Positions 24,775 to 33,919 of a stretch of 64,000 nt of DNA are shown piece by piece. Made by a program: the position numbers and the translations under genes. The stretch lies in NCBI GenBank assembly GCA_964533865.1, contig CAZHRC010000001.1, forward strand, positions 287,677 through 351,676, written 5' to 3'. Under the pieces are notes generated by a model. The model was given only the letters and a program-made list of their open reading frames with translations. It searched no databases and was not told the origin of the DNA. The stretch comes from CAZHRC01 sp964533865 (GTDB lineage: Bacteria > Bacillota > Clostridia > Tissierellales > Peptoniphilaceae). Numbering within the stretch: the stretch's first letter is position 1; the number at the start of each line of letters is the position of its first letter.

Positions 24775-25776
24775 CTATCGAATCAAGTTGCGTATGTCGT
24801 TGAATGAAATCACAACGATGAGCAACATTAAAAGTCCAAATCCGATCATTGTAATGACCGATTCTTTTTGTTTAGAGATGGGCTTTCCTCTGATGATCTC
24901 AATGACCGTCAGTAAAATCTTACTCCCATCCAATGCTGGTATGGGCAGCAAGTTAACAAATCCTAAGTTAATGCTAATGTAAGCAAAAAAACTGAGTAAG
25001 GGCACAACGCCGTGACTCGATGCTTGACCGATGGCTGATACCACACCCACTGGACCAGATACGTCAGAAAAACCGACAGCACCACGCAACACATTCCCAA
25101 TAAAATCAAAGAGTAAACCAATGATCATAAAGAACTGCCCAAAGCTCTGAATGATTGCCCCTGAAACAGATTTCTGCAAGAGAGACGTGACCCCTATACG
25201 GACATCACCATTTACGACGACAACAGGCACACGATAGGTGTATGATTGACCATTACGTTCTAAAGTTATCGTCAGAGGTTTATCTTCACTGCCTTTATCG
25301 ATTGCACTCTGAATTTCTTTCCAAGTCTTAACCGTCACATCATCGATAGATACTACGCGATCCCCAGATTGAATACCAGCTGAGTATGCAGGCATCGCTG
25401 GGTCCACTTCAGCGATTGTCGCGGTCGGTACACCTTGCATCATATTGATTGCGATGAGAACGACAATGGCTAAAACGAAATTCATCAATGCACCTGCAGC
25501 CACTACAGCTATCCGCTTAAAAGGACTGGCATTATCAAATGACCGTGGATCTGAAGATTCGACATCTTCGCCTTCCATTGCCACATATCCTCCTATAGGT
25601 AGTAATCGAAGGGTGTACTTTGTTTCGCGATCTGAAGTTTGTAAAACCTTCGGCCCCATACCGATGGCAAATTCATTGACTTTTATACCCACTTTTTTAG
25701 CAATGATAAAATGGCCAAATTCATGTGCTATAATCAGCAACAAGAATACGACGATTGACGATATTGCAGTTTGCAT
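24775..25776 (-). CDS. rseP: Site-2 intramembrane zinc metalloprotease RseP/RasP
   Basis: The 333-residue membrane protease cleaves anti-sigma factors and signal peptides within the membrane. HEFGH (residues 18-22) in the first helix and LLPIPALDG in the last helices supply the zinc ligands. A single PDZ domain (about 110-190) lies between. Start and length are typical. In most Bacillota dxr would lie between this gene and cdsA; here only 15 bp separate them. Confidence 0.95.
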   Translation of the reverse strand: MQTAISSIVVFLLLIIAHEFGHFIIAKKVGIKVNEFAIGMGPKVLQTSDRETKYTLRLLPIGGYVAMEGEDVESSDPRSFDNASPFKRIAVVAAGALMNFVLAIVVLIAINMMQGVPTATIAEVDPAMPAYSAGIQSGDRVVSIDDVTVKTWKEIQSAIDKGSEDKPLTITLERNGQSYTYRVPVVVVNGDVRIGVTSLLQKSVSGAIIQSFGQFFMIIGLLFDFIGNVLRGAVGFSDVSGPVGVVSAIGQASSHGVVPLLSFFAYISINLGFVNLLPIPALDGSKILLTVIEIIRGKPISKQKESVITMIGFGLLMLLIVVISFNDIRNLIR

Positions 25777-25791
25777 GTAATACTCCTAAAT

Positions 25792-26571
25792 CTAATATAT
25801 AAAAAAATTGACGATTAAATAAATGTATGGGCTGACAAAAAGCACTGAATCAAATCGATCCAATACCCCTCCATGCCCTAAGATAATCGTGCCATAATCC
25901 TTGACGCCTGCTCTACGTTTGATGCCTGATGCACATAAATCTCCGATTTGGGCGAGTATAGAACCGATCAGAGTCATTAACAATACAGCAGGTAAATTTG
26001 ATAATCCAACAGCTTTTGCAAATATAAACGACAACGTGCAAGACCCCAATAAACCTCCTATGGCGCCTTCGATAGTTTTTTTTGGACTAATCACTGGACT
26101 TAACGGGTGTCTTCCAATGAGCATTCCAAAAATATAGGCGAAAGTGTCGGTTCCCCAAGAACATATAAAAATGAACCAGACGTACACACTTTTTTCTAGG
26201 GCCAATATAAAACCCAATGAGAGGGTGATATAGGTCATAGTAAACAACGCGACTGAGAGATCTAACAAATGCCACTTTGGTCTAAATGTGACCGCAATCA
26301 ACCCACATATGACAAAGATCGAGAAAACTAATGTTACACCGGTTATTTTTTCAAATCCCATCATCCAAAGAGAAAGAATACTCATCCCATAGACGATCCA
26401 CTCTGGAACATGGTAACCCATCTTAGCCATAACAAGAATAAATTCGCGCAAAGCGATCAAGGTCAATAGGTTAATTGTAATATACAACCAGGGGTTACCT
26501 AAGAACGTTACACCTAGCATGACAACTAAAATTAAAGCACCACTGATAGCACGGGTAATTAAAGATTTCAT
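25792..26571 (-). CDS. cdsA: Phosphatidate cytidylyltransferase
   Basis: The 259-residue membrane enzyme makes CDP-diacylglycerol, the substrate of PgsA. It has about eight hydrophobic helices and the family signature near the C-terminus (GDLCASGIKRRAGVKDYG, then GHGGVLDRFDS). The frame extends to 26652 inside uppS, but GGGGGA followed by ATG at 26571 gives a 4-bp ATGA overlap with the uppS stop, a classic coupled start. Confidence 0.95.
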   Translation of the reverse strand: MKSLITRAISGALILVVMLGVTFLGNPWLYITINLLTLIALREFILVMAKMGYHVPEWIVYGMSILSLWMMGFEKITGVTLVFSIFVICGLIAVTFRPKWHLLDLSVALFTMTYITLSLGFILALEKSVYVWFIFICSWGTDTFAYIFGMLIGRHPLSPVISPKKTIEGAIGGLLGSCTLSFIFAKAVGLSNLPAVLLMTLIGSILAQIGDLCASGIKRRAGVKDYGTIILGHGGVLDRFDSVLFVSPYIYLIVNFFIY

Positions 26572-27299
26572 CTCAATCCCCCATATCGACGACTTCTTTT
26601 TTGATACGCAAGGATTGCGCGATCTAGCTCCGCCGTATTGAAATCCGGCCATAATACTTCGGTAAAATAAAATTCGGCATAGGCTAGTTGATAGATAAGA
26701 AAGTTGCTGATGCGTAATTCCCCGCCCGGTCTAATCAGTAAATCAGGATCTGGCTGATCTTTGGTGTAGAGGTAGTCAGAAAACCGATTCTCGTCAATTT
26801 GCTCCATGATAATACGATTTTCGATAATATCAGCAGCAATCAATTGCGCAGCTCTAACAATCTCAGCCCTACCTCCATAGTTCAGAGCAATGTTTAAGTT
26901 GATCCCAGTGTTATGTGATGTTTTCAATAATGCATTATCTATAGCTTTCACAATCGGCCCTGGCATCTGATGGTAATCACCGATAATTCTCAACTTAATA
27001 TTGCGCTCCACGATGCGATTGAGCTTATCTTTTAAATAGATTGAGAGCAATTCCATTAGGAATTTGACCTCATTTTCTGGGCGCTTCCAATTTTCTGTTG
27101 AAAAAGCATACAACGTTAAATATTCTACGCCGATTTCGTCGCAGTATTCAACAATATCCAATACATTATTGGTCCCTTCCCTGTGACCAGCAGAACGGGA
27201 TTTGTTTTGCAATTTGGCCCAACGCCCATTCCCATCGAGGATAATGGCGATGTGTTTCGGGAGTCTCGATTTATCGATCACAGGTGTTAAGGCGTCCAT
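26568..27299 (-). CDS. uppS: Undecaprenyl diphosphate synthase
   Basis: The 243-residue cis-prenyltransferase makes the C55 lipid carrier for cell-wall synthesis. HIAIILDGNGRWA (with the catalytic Asp) and GHREGTNNV lie in the N-terminal third and RPGGELRISNFLIYQLAYAE-type motif near the C-terminus. An AAGGAGACT site precedes the ATG. It lies just after the frr terminator, so its transcription needs read-through or a weak promoter not recognised here. Confidence 0.96.
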   Translation of the reverse strand: MDALTPVIDKSRLPKHIAIILDGNGRWAKLQNKSRSAGHREGTNNVLDIVEYCDEIGVEYLTLYAFSTENWKRPENEVKFLMELLSIYLKDKLNRIVERNIKLRIIGDYHQMPGPIVKAIDNALLKTSHNTGINLNIALNYGGRAEIVRAAQLIAADIIENRIIMEQIDENRFSDYLYTKDQPDPDLLIRPGGELRISNFLIYQLAYAEFYFTEVLWPDFNTAELDRAILAYQKRSRRYGGLR

Positions 27300-27311
27300 A
27301 ATAGTCTCCTT

Positions 27312-27343
27312 TTAAAAAGAAAGCTTGCGAATGCAAGCTTTCT
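27312..27343 (-). terminator. Terminator after frr
   Basis: An 11-bp GC-containing stem (27318-27328 with 27333-27343), 4-nt loop and TTTTT tail on the minus strand. It begins at the frr stop codon and separates rpsB-tsf-pyrH-frr from uppS and following genes. Confidence 0.88.
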
Positions 27344-27899
27344 AGAATTCCAATAACTCTTTTTCTTTGGATTCAGAAACGTTGTCGACTTCTTTTATAT
27401 ACTTATCAGTTAGTTTTTGAATCTCATCTTCGCCCTTCTTGAGCTCATCTTCTGAAATTTCGCTCGATTTTTCCATTTTTTTTATGGTATCCATCGCGTC
27501 TCTTCGTGAGTTTCTAACGGCTACCTTAGTCTCTTCACCAGATTTCTTCACTTGTTTTACTAAGTCTTTACGTCTCTCTTCAGTGAGAGCAGGAAATGGT
27601 AATCGAATAATTTTTCCATCGTTAGATGGAGTTATTCCAAGGTCCGATTTCATTAAAGATTTTTCAATTTCGCCAATCGTCGATGCATCCCAAGGCTGAA
27701 TGGCTAAGAGTCGTGCCTCGGGTACAGAGATCGTCGCCATTTGATTGATGGGTGTCATCGTACCATAATACGAAACAAGAACTTTATCAAGCAATGCAGG
27801 GTTTGCTCTACCAGCTCTGATGTTTTGAAGGTTTTCTCTATAGACAGAAATCGTCTTTTTCATTTTCTCTTCAAGATCTAACAATAGCGATTTATACAT
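27342..27899 (-). CDS. frr: Ribosome recycling factor
   Basis: The 185-residue protein splits post-termination ribosomes with EF-G. Family motifs are plain: RAGRANPALLD, INQMATISVPEARLL and PPLT-region equivalent IIRLPFPALTEERRKDL. Length is exact. It overlaps the pyrH stop by 8 bp, and it is followed by a strong terminator. Confidence 0.98.
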   Translation of the reverse strand: MYKSLLLDLEEKMKKTISVYRENLQNIRAGRANPALLDKVLVSYYGTMTPINQMATISVPEARLLAIQPWDASTIGEIEKSLMKSDLGITPSNDGKIIRLPFPALTEERRKDLVKQVKKSGEETKVAVRNSRRDAMDTIKKMEKSSEISEDELKKGEDEIQKLTDKYIKEVDNVSESKEKELLEF

Positions 27900-28608
27900 G
27901 AAAGTCCCCCTTTACTGCAGTACCTATGTTTTCCCCATCAGCGATACGTGTTAAGTTGTGTGGATCATCGATACCAAACACGATGAGAGGAATATTGTTG
28001 TCCATACATAAAGATGTCGCTGTAGAATCCATAATACCTAAACCTTTGCTTAAAATATCAAGGTAGGTCAGCGAATCAAACTTAACGGCATCGGGATAAA
28101 TATTTGGATCGGCGTCGTAAATACCATCTGCACCGGTTTTTCCAAGTAGTATGACATCCGCGTCTATTTCACACGCACGTAGCGCTGCTGTTGTGTCCGT
28201 TGAAAAATATGGTAATCCCGACCCCGCCGAGAATATGACAATACGGCCTTTCTCCAAATGACGTAGAGCGCGTCTACGGATATAGGGTTCGGCTACTTGT
28301 TGCATCGATATTGCAGTCATAACTCGAGTCTCAACACCTTGAGCTTCCAAGGAAGCCTGAACGCGTAATCCGTTGATCACTGTTCCCAGCATGCCCATGT
28401 TGTCTGAGGTAGAACGATCGATGGTAGTGGCACTCTTGCCCCTCCAAAAATTTCCCCCACCGACTACAATAGCAATCTCAAAACCTTTCTTGTGAATAGA
28501 CACGATTTCTTTACAAATGGAATCGATTGTTACATCATCTAGACCAAAGCCTTTGTTGCCAGCTAATGCTTCTCCACTCAATTTGATAATTGCGCGTTTA
28601 AATTCCAA
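27892..28608 (-). CDS. pyrH: UMP kinase
   Basis: The 238-residue amino-acid-kinase-fold enzyme phosphorylates UMP to UDP. Motifs include KLSGEALAG, VVGGGNFWRG and GKTGADGIYDADP. The frame is open to 28647, but AAGGAGG ends 4 nt before a TTG codon at 28608, which gives the family start (EFKRAIIKLSGEAL), so a TTG start is assigned. A long intercistronic hairpin precedes it. Confidence 0.95.
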   Translation of the reverse strand: MEFKRAIIKLSGEALAGNKGFGLDDVTIDSICKEIVSIHKKGFEIAIVVGGGNFWRGKSATTIDRSTSDNMGMLGTVINGLRVQASLEAQGVETRVMTAISMQQVAEPYIRRRALRHLEKGRIVIFSAGSGLPYFSTDTTAALRACEIDADVILLGKTGADGIYDADPNIYPDAVKFDSLTYLDILSKGLGIMDSTATSLCMDNNIPLIVFGIDDPHNLTRIADGENIGTAVKGDFHV

Positions 28609-28622
28609 GATGCCTCCTTCCC

Positions 28623-28679
28623 AATCCATGAAGCTTGAGGAGAACACACGGTTCTCCTCAAGCTCATCTGGTATGGATT
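28623..28679 (-). ncRNA. Long intercistronic hairpin between tsf and pyrH
   Basis: A perfect 14-bp inner stem (28632-28645 with 28651-28664) is framed by an outer AATCCAT/ATGGATT pair (28623-28629 with 28673-28679). There is no T run. It would separate or stabilise the tsf and pyrH parts of the mRNA. Confidence 0.6.
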
Positions 28680-29346
28680 ATTGCATTTGCTTTGCCACTT
28701 CTTCAGCAAAGTTTTCTTCACGTTTTTCTAAACCTTCTCCAACTTCAAATCTTGCAAAACGGCGAATACTAATGTTCTCACCAATTTTAGCGATAAGATT
28801 TTTTAATAGTGTTTCTACAGTCGTGTCTGGATCTTTAATAAATGGTTGCTCTAAAAGACAAATGTCACCGTAGAATTTATTTAAACGACCTTCGACTTTT
28901 TTCTCAGCGATCATTTTTGATTTAGCTTCATCCATCTTTTTGCCTTCATTTTCGTTCATAGCTTGATGAATGAGGATTTCTTTTTCTTTCTCAACTTCTT
29001 CTTCCGGAACATCTGCGCGTGAAACGTACTTAGGATTGGAAGCTGCAATTTGCATTGCAATATCTTTAACAAATACTTGGAATTCTTCGTTTTTAGCAAC
29101 AAAGTCGGTTTCACTGTTAACTTCGACTAGTACACCAATGCGACCGCCGTGAATATAGGATTCAACCAGACCTTCTGCTGTAATACGGTTAGCTTTCTTT
29201 GCCGCACCGGCTAATCCCTTTTCTCTTAGCAAAATCGCTGCTTTTTCAAGATCGCCTTCTGCTTCAACTAACGCTTTTTTACAATCCATCATCCCCGCGC
29301 CAGAACGCGTTCTTAACTCTTTTACATCACTTGCACTAATAGCCAT
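28678..29346 (-). CDS. tsf: Elongation factor Ts
   Basis: The 222-residue protein recycles EF-Tu-GDP. The N-terminal UBA-like domain (VKELRTRSGAGMMDCKKAL, about 9-27) and the core with VEVNSETDFVAKNEEF are intact. It is shorter than the B. subtilis protein but in the range of compact EF-Ts forms. AGGAGGTAAGTCC lies before the ATG. An attenuator-like hairpin separates it from rpsB. Confidence 0.97.
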   Translation of the reverse strand: MAISASDVKELRTRSGAGMMDCKKALVEAEGDLEKAAILLREKGLAGAAKKANRITAEGLVESYIHGGRIGVLVEVNSETDFVAKNEEFQVFVKDIAMQIAASNPKYVSRADVPEEEVEKEKEILIHQAMNENEGKKMDEAKSKMIAEKKVEGRLNKFYGDICLLEQPFIKDPDTTVETLLKNLIAKIGENISIRRFARFEVGEGLEKREENFAEEVAKQMQ

Positions 29347-29365
29347 TGGACTTACCTCCTAATTT

Positions 29366-29412
29366 GTAAAAAAGGTAAGATCGTAAAGAATGTTTCTTTA
29401 ACCACTTACCTT
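29366..29412 (-). terminator. Attenuator-like hairpin between rpsB and tsf
   Basis: AAGGTAAG and CTTACCTT (29405-29412 and 29372-29379) close a bulged stem with an inner TAAAGAA/TTCTTTA pair, followed on the minus strand by TTTT. Partial termination would raise S2 over EF-Ts. Confidence 0.65.
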
Positions 29413-29419
29413 CTGAAAT

Positions 29420-30202
29420 TTATTCTGCGCTTTCTTCTGCTACAATCTCTTCAGAAGCGACTTCAACGACTTCTTCCACAACAGCTTGAGGAGCTGGAGT
29501 TTCTTCTACGTCGTTTTGTTCACCTTGTTTAGCTTCCACGACAGCATTAGCCATTAAACCAGTAATTAATTTAACCGCTCTAATTGCGTCGTCATTACCA
29601 GGAATTACATAATCCACTTCATCAGGATCACAGTTTGTATCTACGATACCAATAACTGGAATACCTAATATTCTAGCTTCGTTAATCGCGATCTTTTCTT
29701 TTTTAGGATCGACAACGAACAAAAGGTCAGGTACGGTTTGCATATCTTTGATACCGCCTAAGAACTTTTCAAGTCTTTCTCGTTCATGAACGAGTTGACT
29801 GACTTCCTTCTTAGGTAATACGTCGAAAGTCCCATCTTCTTCCATCTTTTCTAATTCGTGTAGACGGTTGATGCGATTTCGAATGGTTTGATAGTTTGTC
29901 AACATGCCACCCAACCAACGTTGGCTAACGTAAAATTGACCGCAACGCTTTGCTTCATTTTCGATGGCGTCTTGCGCTTGTTTCTTCGTGCCAACGAATA
30001 ATACGCGACCGCCATCAGCGACAACTTCACGTACAACGTTGTAGGCTTCGTCAATTTTCTTTACGGTTTTTTGAAGATCGATAATGTAAATTCCGTTTCT
30101 TTCCGTAAAAATGTAACGTGCCATTTTAGGGTTCCAACGTCTTGTTTGGTGTCCAAAGTGAACACCCGCCTCTAACAGGCTTTTCATACTTACTACTGCC
30201 AT
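29420..30202 (-). CDS. rpsB: 30S ribosomal protein S2
   Basis: The 260-residue protein binds the 30S head-body junction. Signature segments: LLEAGVHFGHQTRRWNPKM, QRWLGGMLTNYQTI and VGIVDTNCDPDEVDYVIPGND. The acidic alanine/glutamate-rich tail (about 230-260) is commonly seen. TGGAGGAATTAAA precedes the ATG. It heads the rpsB-tsf-pyrH-frr operon and has a leader of about 100 nt. Confidence 0.98.
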   Translation of the reverse strand: MAVVSMKSLLEAGVHFGHQTRRWNPKMARYIFTERNGIYIIDLQKTVKKIDEAYNVVREVVADGGRVLFVGTKKQAQDAIENEAKRCGQFYVSQRWLGGMLTNYQTIRNRINRLHELEKMEEDGTFDVLPKKEVSQLVHERERLEKFLGGIKDMQTVPDLLFVVDPKKEKIAINEARILGIPVIGIVDTNCDPDEVDYVIPGNDDAIRAVKLITGLMANAVVEAKQGEQNDVEETPAPQAVVEEVVEVASEEIVAEESAE

Positions 30203-30297
30203 TTTAATTCCTCCATTTGTTAGTCCTCCACCTCCGTCTTCTCCTTAGACCACCTTTCGGCACAGGTCTGTAGATCTAGGGGTGTGTGTTTTCCTTT
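30203..30297 (-). ncRNA. rpsB leader, possible S2 autoregulatory RNA
   Basis: The transcript leader between the promoter and rpsB contains AGACCTGTG followed by CCGAAAGG and GGTCT, which can form a stem closed by AGACC/GGTCT, then a purine-rich stretch. S2-binding leaders are known in front of rpsB in many bacteria; this one was not matched to a model. Confidence 0.45.
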
Positions 30298-30300
30298 GTT

Positions 30301-30329
30301 ATTATAGCATAGGGGCATTAAAGGTGCAA
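30301..30329 (-). promoter_or_regulatory. rpsB operon promoter
   Basis: TTGCAC (minus strand 30324-30329), 17-bp spacer and TATAAT (30301-30306) preceded by TGC, an extended -10. Confidence 0.82.
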
Positions 30330-30335
30330 GCGTAG

Positions 30336-32420
30336 TTACGTGCTTTTCATCTCCCCATAGGGCTTTTCATAATTACATGCTTCATTATTGCATTTTATGA
30401 CGTTTTCTCGTCTGTTTTTTCGATGTATCAAAAGATCATCGCATTTCGGACATTTTTCACCAGTTGGTTTATCCCATGAAGCATAGTTACATCCCGGATA
30501 GTTTTCGCACCCATAAAAAACTTTCCCTCGCTTCGAAATCCGTTCCACCAATCTACCGCCACATTTTTGACAATCTACGCCGATCGTTTTCAAAATGGGT
30601 TGGGTGAATTTACAGTCAGGAAAACCTGAACATCCAATAAATTTTCCGTTTCTGCCGGATTTGACAACCAAGTTTTTTCCACACTCTGGGCAGAGATCAT
30701 CGAGGATTTCATCTTCGATTTTAAAGCTCTGTGTATCTTGCTGAGCTTTATTTAAGTCTTCTGAAAACTCAGTGTAGAAGCCTTTCAACACATCTTTCCA
30801 GTTCTTTTCACTATCAGCGATATCATCGAATTCCGATTCCATGCGAGCAGTAAAATCTTCATTGATGATGTTTTTGAAATAGAGTTGAAGGAGTTGATTA
30901 ACCGTTAAGCCGATCTCTGTAGGATAGAATTGCTTTTTCTCAATCGTGACGTAGTTTCGATTCAATATACTTTGAATCGTCGCAGAGTAGGTGCTCGGTC
31001 TCCCAATGCCATTTTCTTCGAGTGCTTTGACTAGCGATGCCTCGGTGTAACGAGGTTTAGGTTTTGTGAAATGTTGTTCAGGTGTAATCTTATCAGTTTT
31101 GAGAATTTCACCAACTTCGAGTAAAGGTAATACCACTGCACTTTCTTTGGCCTTCCAAACTTTGTTAAATCCATCAAACAATATAATGCTGCCATTGACT
31201 CTGAAAAGGTGACCATTTGAATCCAGTTCAACAGTTGTACTCTCGTAAACCATATTCTTCATTTGTGAGGCGACGACGCGATTCCAAATCATCGCGTAAA
31301 GCTTATATTGATCTGGTGTTAAATAACCTTTGATCGACTCTGGCGTTTTATAGATGGAACTAGGGCGTATACCTTCATGGGCATCCTGAACTTGTTTTCC
31401 TTTTGAGGCATAGGGATTGCCTTTGTTTCTGTATTCTTTTCCATAAGTTTTATCAATAAAAGATAGAGCCTCGCCGATAATCTCGTTGGAGAGTCGAGTT
31501 GAATCTGTCCTCATATAAGAGATGAGACCAACGCTTCCCTCTGTGCCTAGATGCACACCTTCATAAAGTTGCTGTGCCACTGACATTGTTTTTCCTGTGG
31601 AAAATCCAATGCGATTTGAAGCGTCTTGTTGCAAAGTACTCGTCGTATAAGGTGCATAGGGTTTCCGTTCTTTTTTTACTCTGCGAATGTCTTTAACTTC
31701 AAAGTGATCCTTATTAAGAGCGTCAATGAGTGTATCGACTTCCGCTTGGGACTTTGGTACGACTTTCTTGTGTTTACCATTGACGTAAATCCCATAATAA
31801 TCTGAGAAGAAGGCATCCGATCCTTTGTGGTGATCAACTTTCACACTCCAATATTCTTCTGGGATGAACGCTTCGATCTCCTCTTCTCTCAGACAGATGA
31901 GAAGTAACGCAACAGATTGGACTCGTCCTGCACTCAGTCCATTCTTCACTTTTTTCCATAATATAGGTGAAAGTTGGTAGCCTACAATGCGATCCATCAC
32001 TCTTCTCGCCTGCTGTGCGTCGACGAGGTCCATGTTGATCGCACGAGGTTGACCGATTGAGTTTTTAATTTTCTCTTTAGTAATTTCACTAAATTCAACA
32101 CGTATAGGATCTTCTATGTTTAATCCTAATAAATGTGCTAGATGCCACGAGATAGCTTCACCTTCTCTATCAGGGTCAGTTGCCAGAAAAATGCGATCAA
32201 CATTTTTACTCAATTTTTTCAATTCATTGATTTTCGGCGCTTTACCTCTAACATTAATATACTGAGGTTCAAAGTTATTATCGATGTCAACGCCCATCTT
32301 GCTCTTCGGAAGATCTCTAAGATGACCTCCCGAGGCGACAACTTTATAATTTCTGCCTAAAAACTTTTCTATTGTTTTAGCTTTCGTCGGCGATTCGACG
32401 ATGACCAAATGTTTAGTCAA
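30336..32420 (-). CDS. topA: DNA topoisomerase I
   Basis: The 694-residue type IA enzyme relaxes negative supercoils. The Toprim domain has VIVESPTKAKTIEKFLG and ATDPDREGEAISWH. The catalytic tyrosine is in SYMRTDSTRLS (about residue 305). Three C-terminal four-cysteine zinc ribbons follow (CPECGKN, CQKCGGR, CPKCDDL, about 580-690), the third having the spacing CNNEAC. Length is typical. It lies 15 bp downstream of dprA. Confidence 0.97.
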   Translation of the reverse strand: MTKHLVIVESPTKAKTIEKFLGRNYKVVASGGHLRDLPKSKMGVDIDNNFEPQYINVRGKAPKINELKKLSKNVDRIFLATDPDREGEAISWHLAHLLGLNIEDPIRVEFSEITKEKIKNSIGQPRAINMDLVDAQQARRVMDRIVGYQLSPILWKKVKNGLSAGRVQSVALLLICLREEEIEAFIPEEYWSVKVDHHKGSDAFFSDYYGIYVNGKHKKVVPKSQAEVDTLIDALNKDHFEVKDIRRVKKERKPYAPYTTSTLQQDASNRIGFSTGKTMSVAQQLYEGVHLGTEGSVGLISYMRTDSTRLSNEIIGEALSFIDKTYGKEYRNKGNPYASKGKQVQDAHEGIRPSSIYKTPESIKGYLTPDQYKLYAMIWNRVVASQMKNMVYESTTVELDSNGHLFRVNGSIILFDGFNKVWKAKESAVVLPLLEVGEILKTDKITPEQHFTKPKPRYTEASLVKALEENGIGRPSTYSATIQSILNRNYVTIEKKQFYPTEIGLTVNQLLQLYFKNIINEDFTARMESEFDDIADSEKNWKDVLKGFYTEFSEDLNKAQQDTQSFKIEDEILDDLCPECGKNLVVKSGRNGKFIGCSGFPDCKFTQPILKTIGVDCQKCGGRLVERISKRGKVFYGCENYPGCNYASWDKPTGEKCPKCDDLLIHRKNRRENVIKCNNEACNYEKPYGEMKST

Positions 32421-32435
32421 TACGTCTCCTTTCTG

Positions 32436-33512
32436 TTAAACCACTGAAAAACGCTGTGCACCGAGATGCACGATCACCCCTTTGAGTTCAAGGACCGTCA
32501 ACAGCATAGAGACTTCTGAGATGTTCATTTTAGTCAAATAAGCAAGCTCATCAGCATTCCTAGGTTCAACACATATTTCACTATACAGCATTATTTCCTG
32601 ATCGCTGAGTTTCTCGGCGATACTATCTATGTTTGTTTTCATTCGCAACATGCGAAATTGGGCGATTTCTTCAAGGATATCGTCCACGCTCATAACCACT
32701 TTTGCTCCATCTTTAATGAGACGATTCGTTCCTTTACTAAAGAGCGAGTTGATATTACCCGGAACGGCAAAAACATCTCTACCTTGATCGGCAGCGTACC
32801 CTGCTGTGATCAAGGTGCCCGACTTCTCTTTTGCTTCGATAACCAAAGTTCCGAGGCTTAAACCCGATATAATGCGATTGCGTTGGGGAAAGTGATACGG
32901 TTTTGGCTCCATCGCCCAAGTAAATTCTGTAATAACCGCACCATTATGTGGTATTGCCTCATAAAGTTGCCAATTAGATTTAGGGTAAACGGTATTCAAG
33001 CCATTGCCGAGGACTGCTAAGGTTCGTCCGTCATGTTTTAGCGTCGTTTCATGAGCATATCGGTCTATCCCCATAGCCAAGCCTGATACGATGGTAATTC
33101 CCATACGAGCCAGCTCCGCCACTAAATGCTTCGTTGCCCAGATGCCATAAGCCGTACATTTTCGAGCACCAACTATGGCGATAGCAACTTCGTCATCAAC
33201 GTGAAGTTCTCCTCGATAGTAAATAACGGCTGGTCTGTCTTGGATTTCTCTCAAATTTGATGGATAATCTATATCCTCAATCGTCAGAAAAGAGATGTTG
33301 TTAGCTTCGAAAAAGGAGGTCACGCTTTCGAGGAGATCATCATCAATGGCATCATAAATCTTTTTAGCTTCGAATTCTGTTAAATTGTGTTCAGAACATA
33401 AATCAACATCAACTATTGTGTGTAATGGTTGTATTGATTCATAAAGTTTGAGAATGGTACCATTATTGATTCGATGATGGCTAAGTAACAATAAGATGTC
33501 TCTAGTATTCAT
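32436..33512 (-). CDS. dprA: DNA processing protein DprA
   Basis: The 358-residue protein loads RecA on incoming single-stranded DNA during transformation. The Rossmann-like core has VGARKCTAYG (about 117-126), VSGLAMGIDRYAH and NGLNTVYP, and a C-terminal winged-helix-like domain (about 295-355). The N-terminal part is a divergent helix-hairpin-helix region. The usual neighbour order (rnhB-yraN-dprA-topA) is kept, although comM is absent. Confidence 0.94.
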   Translation of the reverse strand: MNTRDILLLLSHHRINNGTILKLYESIQPLHTIVDVDLCSEHNLTEFEAKKIYDAIDDDLLESVTSFFEANNISFLTIEDIDYPSNLREIQDRPAVIYYRGELHVDDEVAIAIVGARKCTAYGIWATKHLVAELARMGITIVSGLAMGIDRYAHETTLKHDGRTLAVLGNGLNTVYPKSNWQLYEAIPHNGAVITEFTWAMEPKPYHFPQRNRIISGLSLGTLVIEAKEKSGTLITAGYAADQGRDVFAVPGNINSLFSKGTNRLIKDGAKVVMSVDDILEEIAQFRMLRMKTNIDSIAEKLSDQEIMLYSEICVEPRNADELAYLTKMNISEVSMLLTVLELKGVIVHLGAQRFSVV

Positions 33513-33559
33513 CGTAACACCTCCATTGGCGTCATTTTATACCAGAAGATCAATAAGTG

Positions 33560-33919
33560 TCAATATGGGAATGCGTTGTCGATGTGTTCGATGGTCCTTG
33601 ATTCTAAATAAATCTCTATCACATCATATCGCATTTGGCGATCGAGAAGATTCATCTCCTGCAAATAAATCTCCGAACTTCTCATAATCCGCTTCTGTTG
33701 ACTTGCTGTAACAAATTCTCGCGGATATCCGTAAGTCTCATTTTTCCGAGCTTTTACCTCAACGAAAACGACGATATCGCCATCTTCAAAGATTAGATCG
33801 ATTTCGCCAAATGGATTGCGATAATTTTTTTCGAGTAGCCGATAACCTAGCCCTTTTAAGTATTCACATGCCAGTGATTCCCCATATTGACCAATCGAAT
33901 TAGTGATTAAGTTTTTCAT
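33560..33919 (-). CDS. yraN: YraN/UPF0102 family nuclease-like protein
   Basis: The 119-residue protein has the PD-(D/E)XK-like motif GEIDLI...VFVEVKARK (about 38-58). Cellular role is not established for the family, which is usually found between rnhB and dprA. Its start overlaps the end of rnhB by 20 bp. AGGAAATACT lies upstream of the ATG. Confidence 0.9.
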   Translation of the reverse strand: MKNLITNSIGQYGESLACEYLKGLGYRLLEKNYRNPFGEIDLIFEDGDIVVFVEVKARKNETYGYPREFVTASQQKRIMRSSEIYLQEMNLLDRQMRYDVIEIYLESRTIEHIDNAFPY

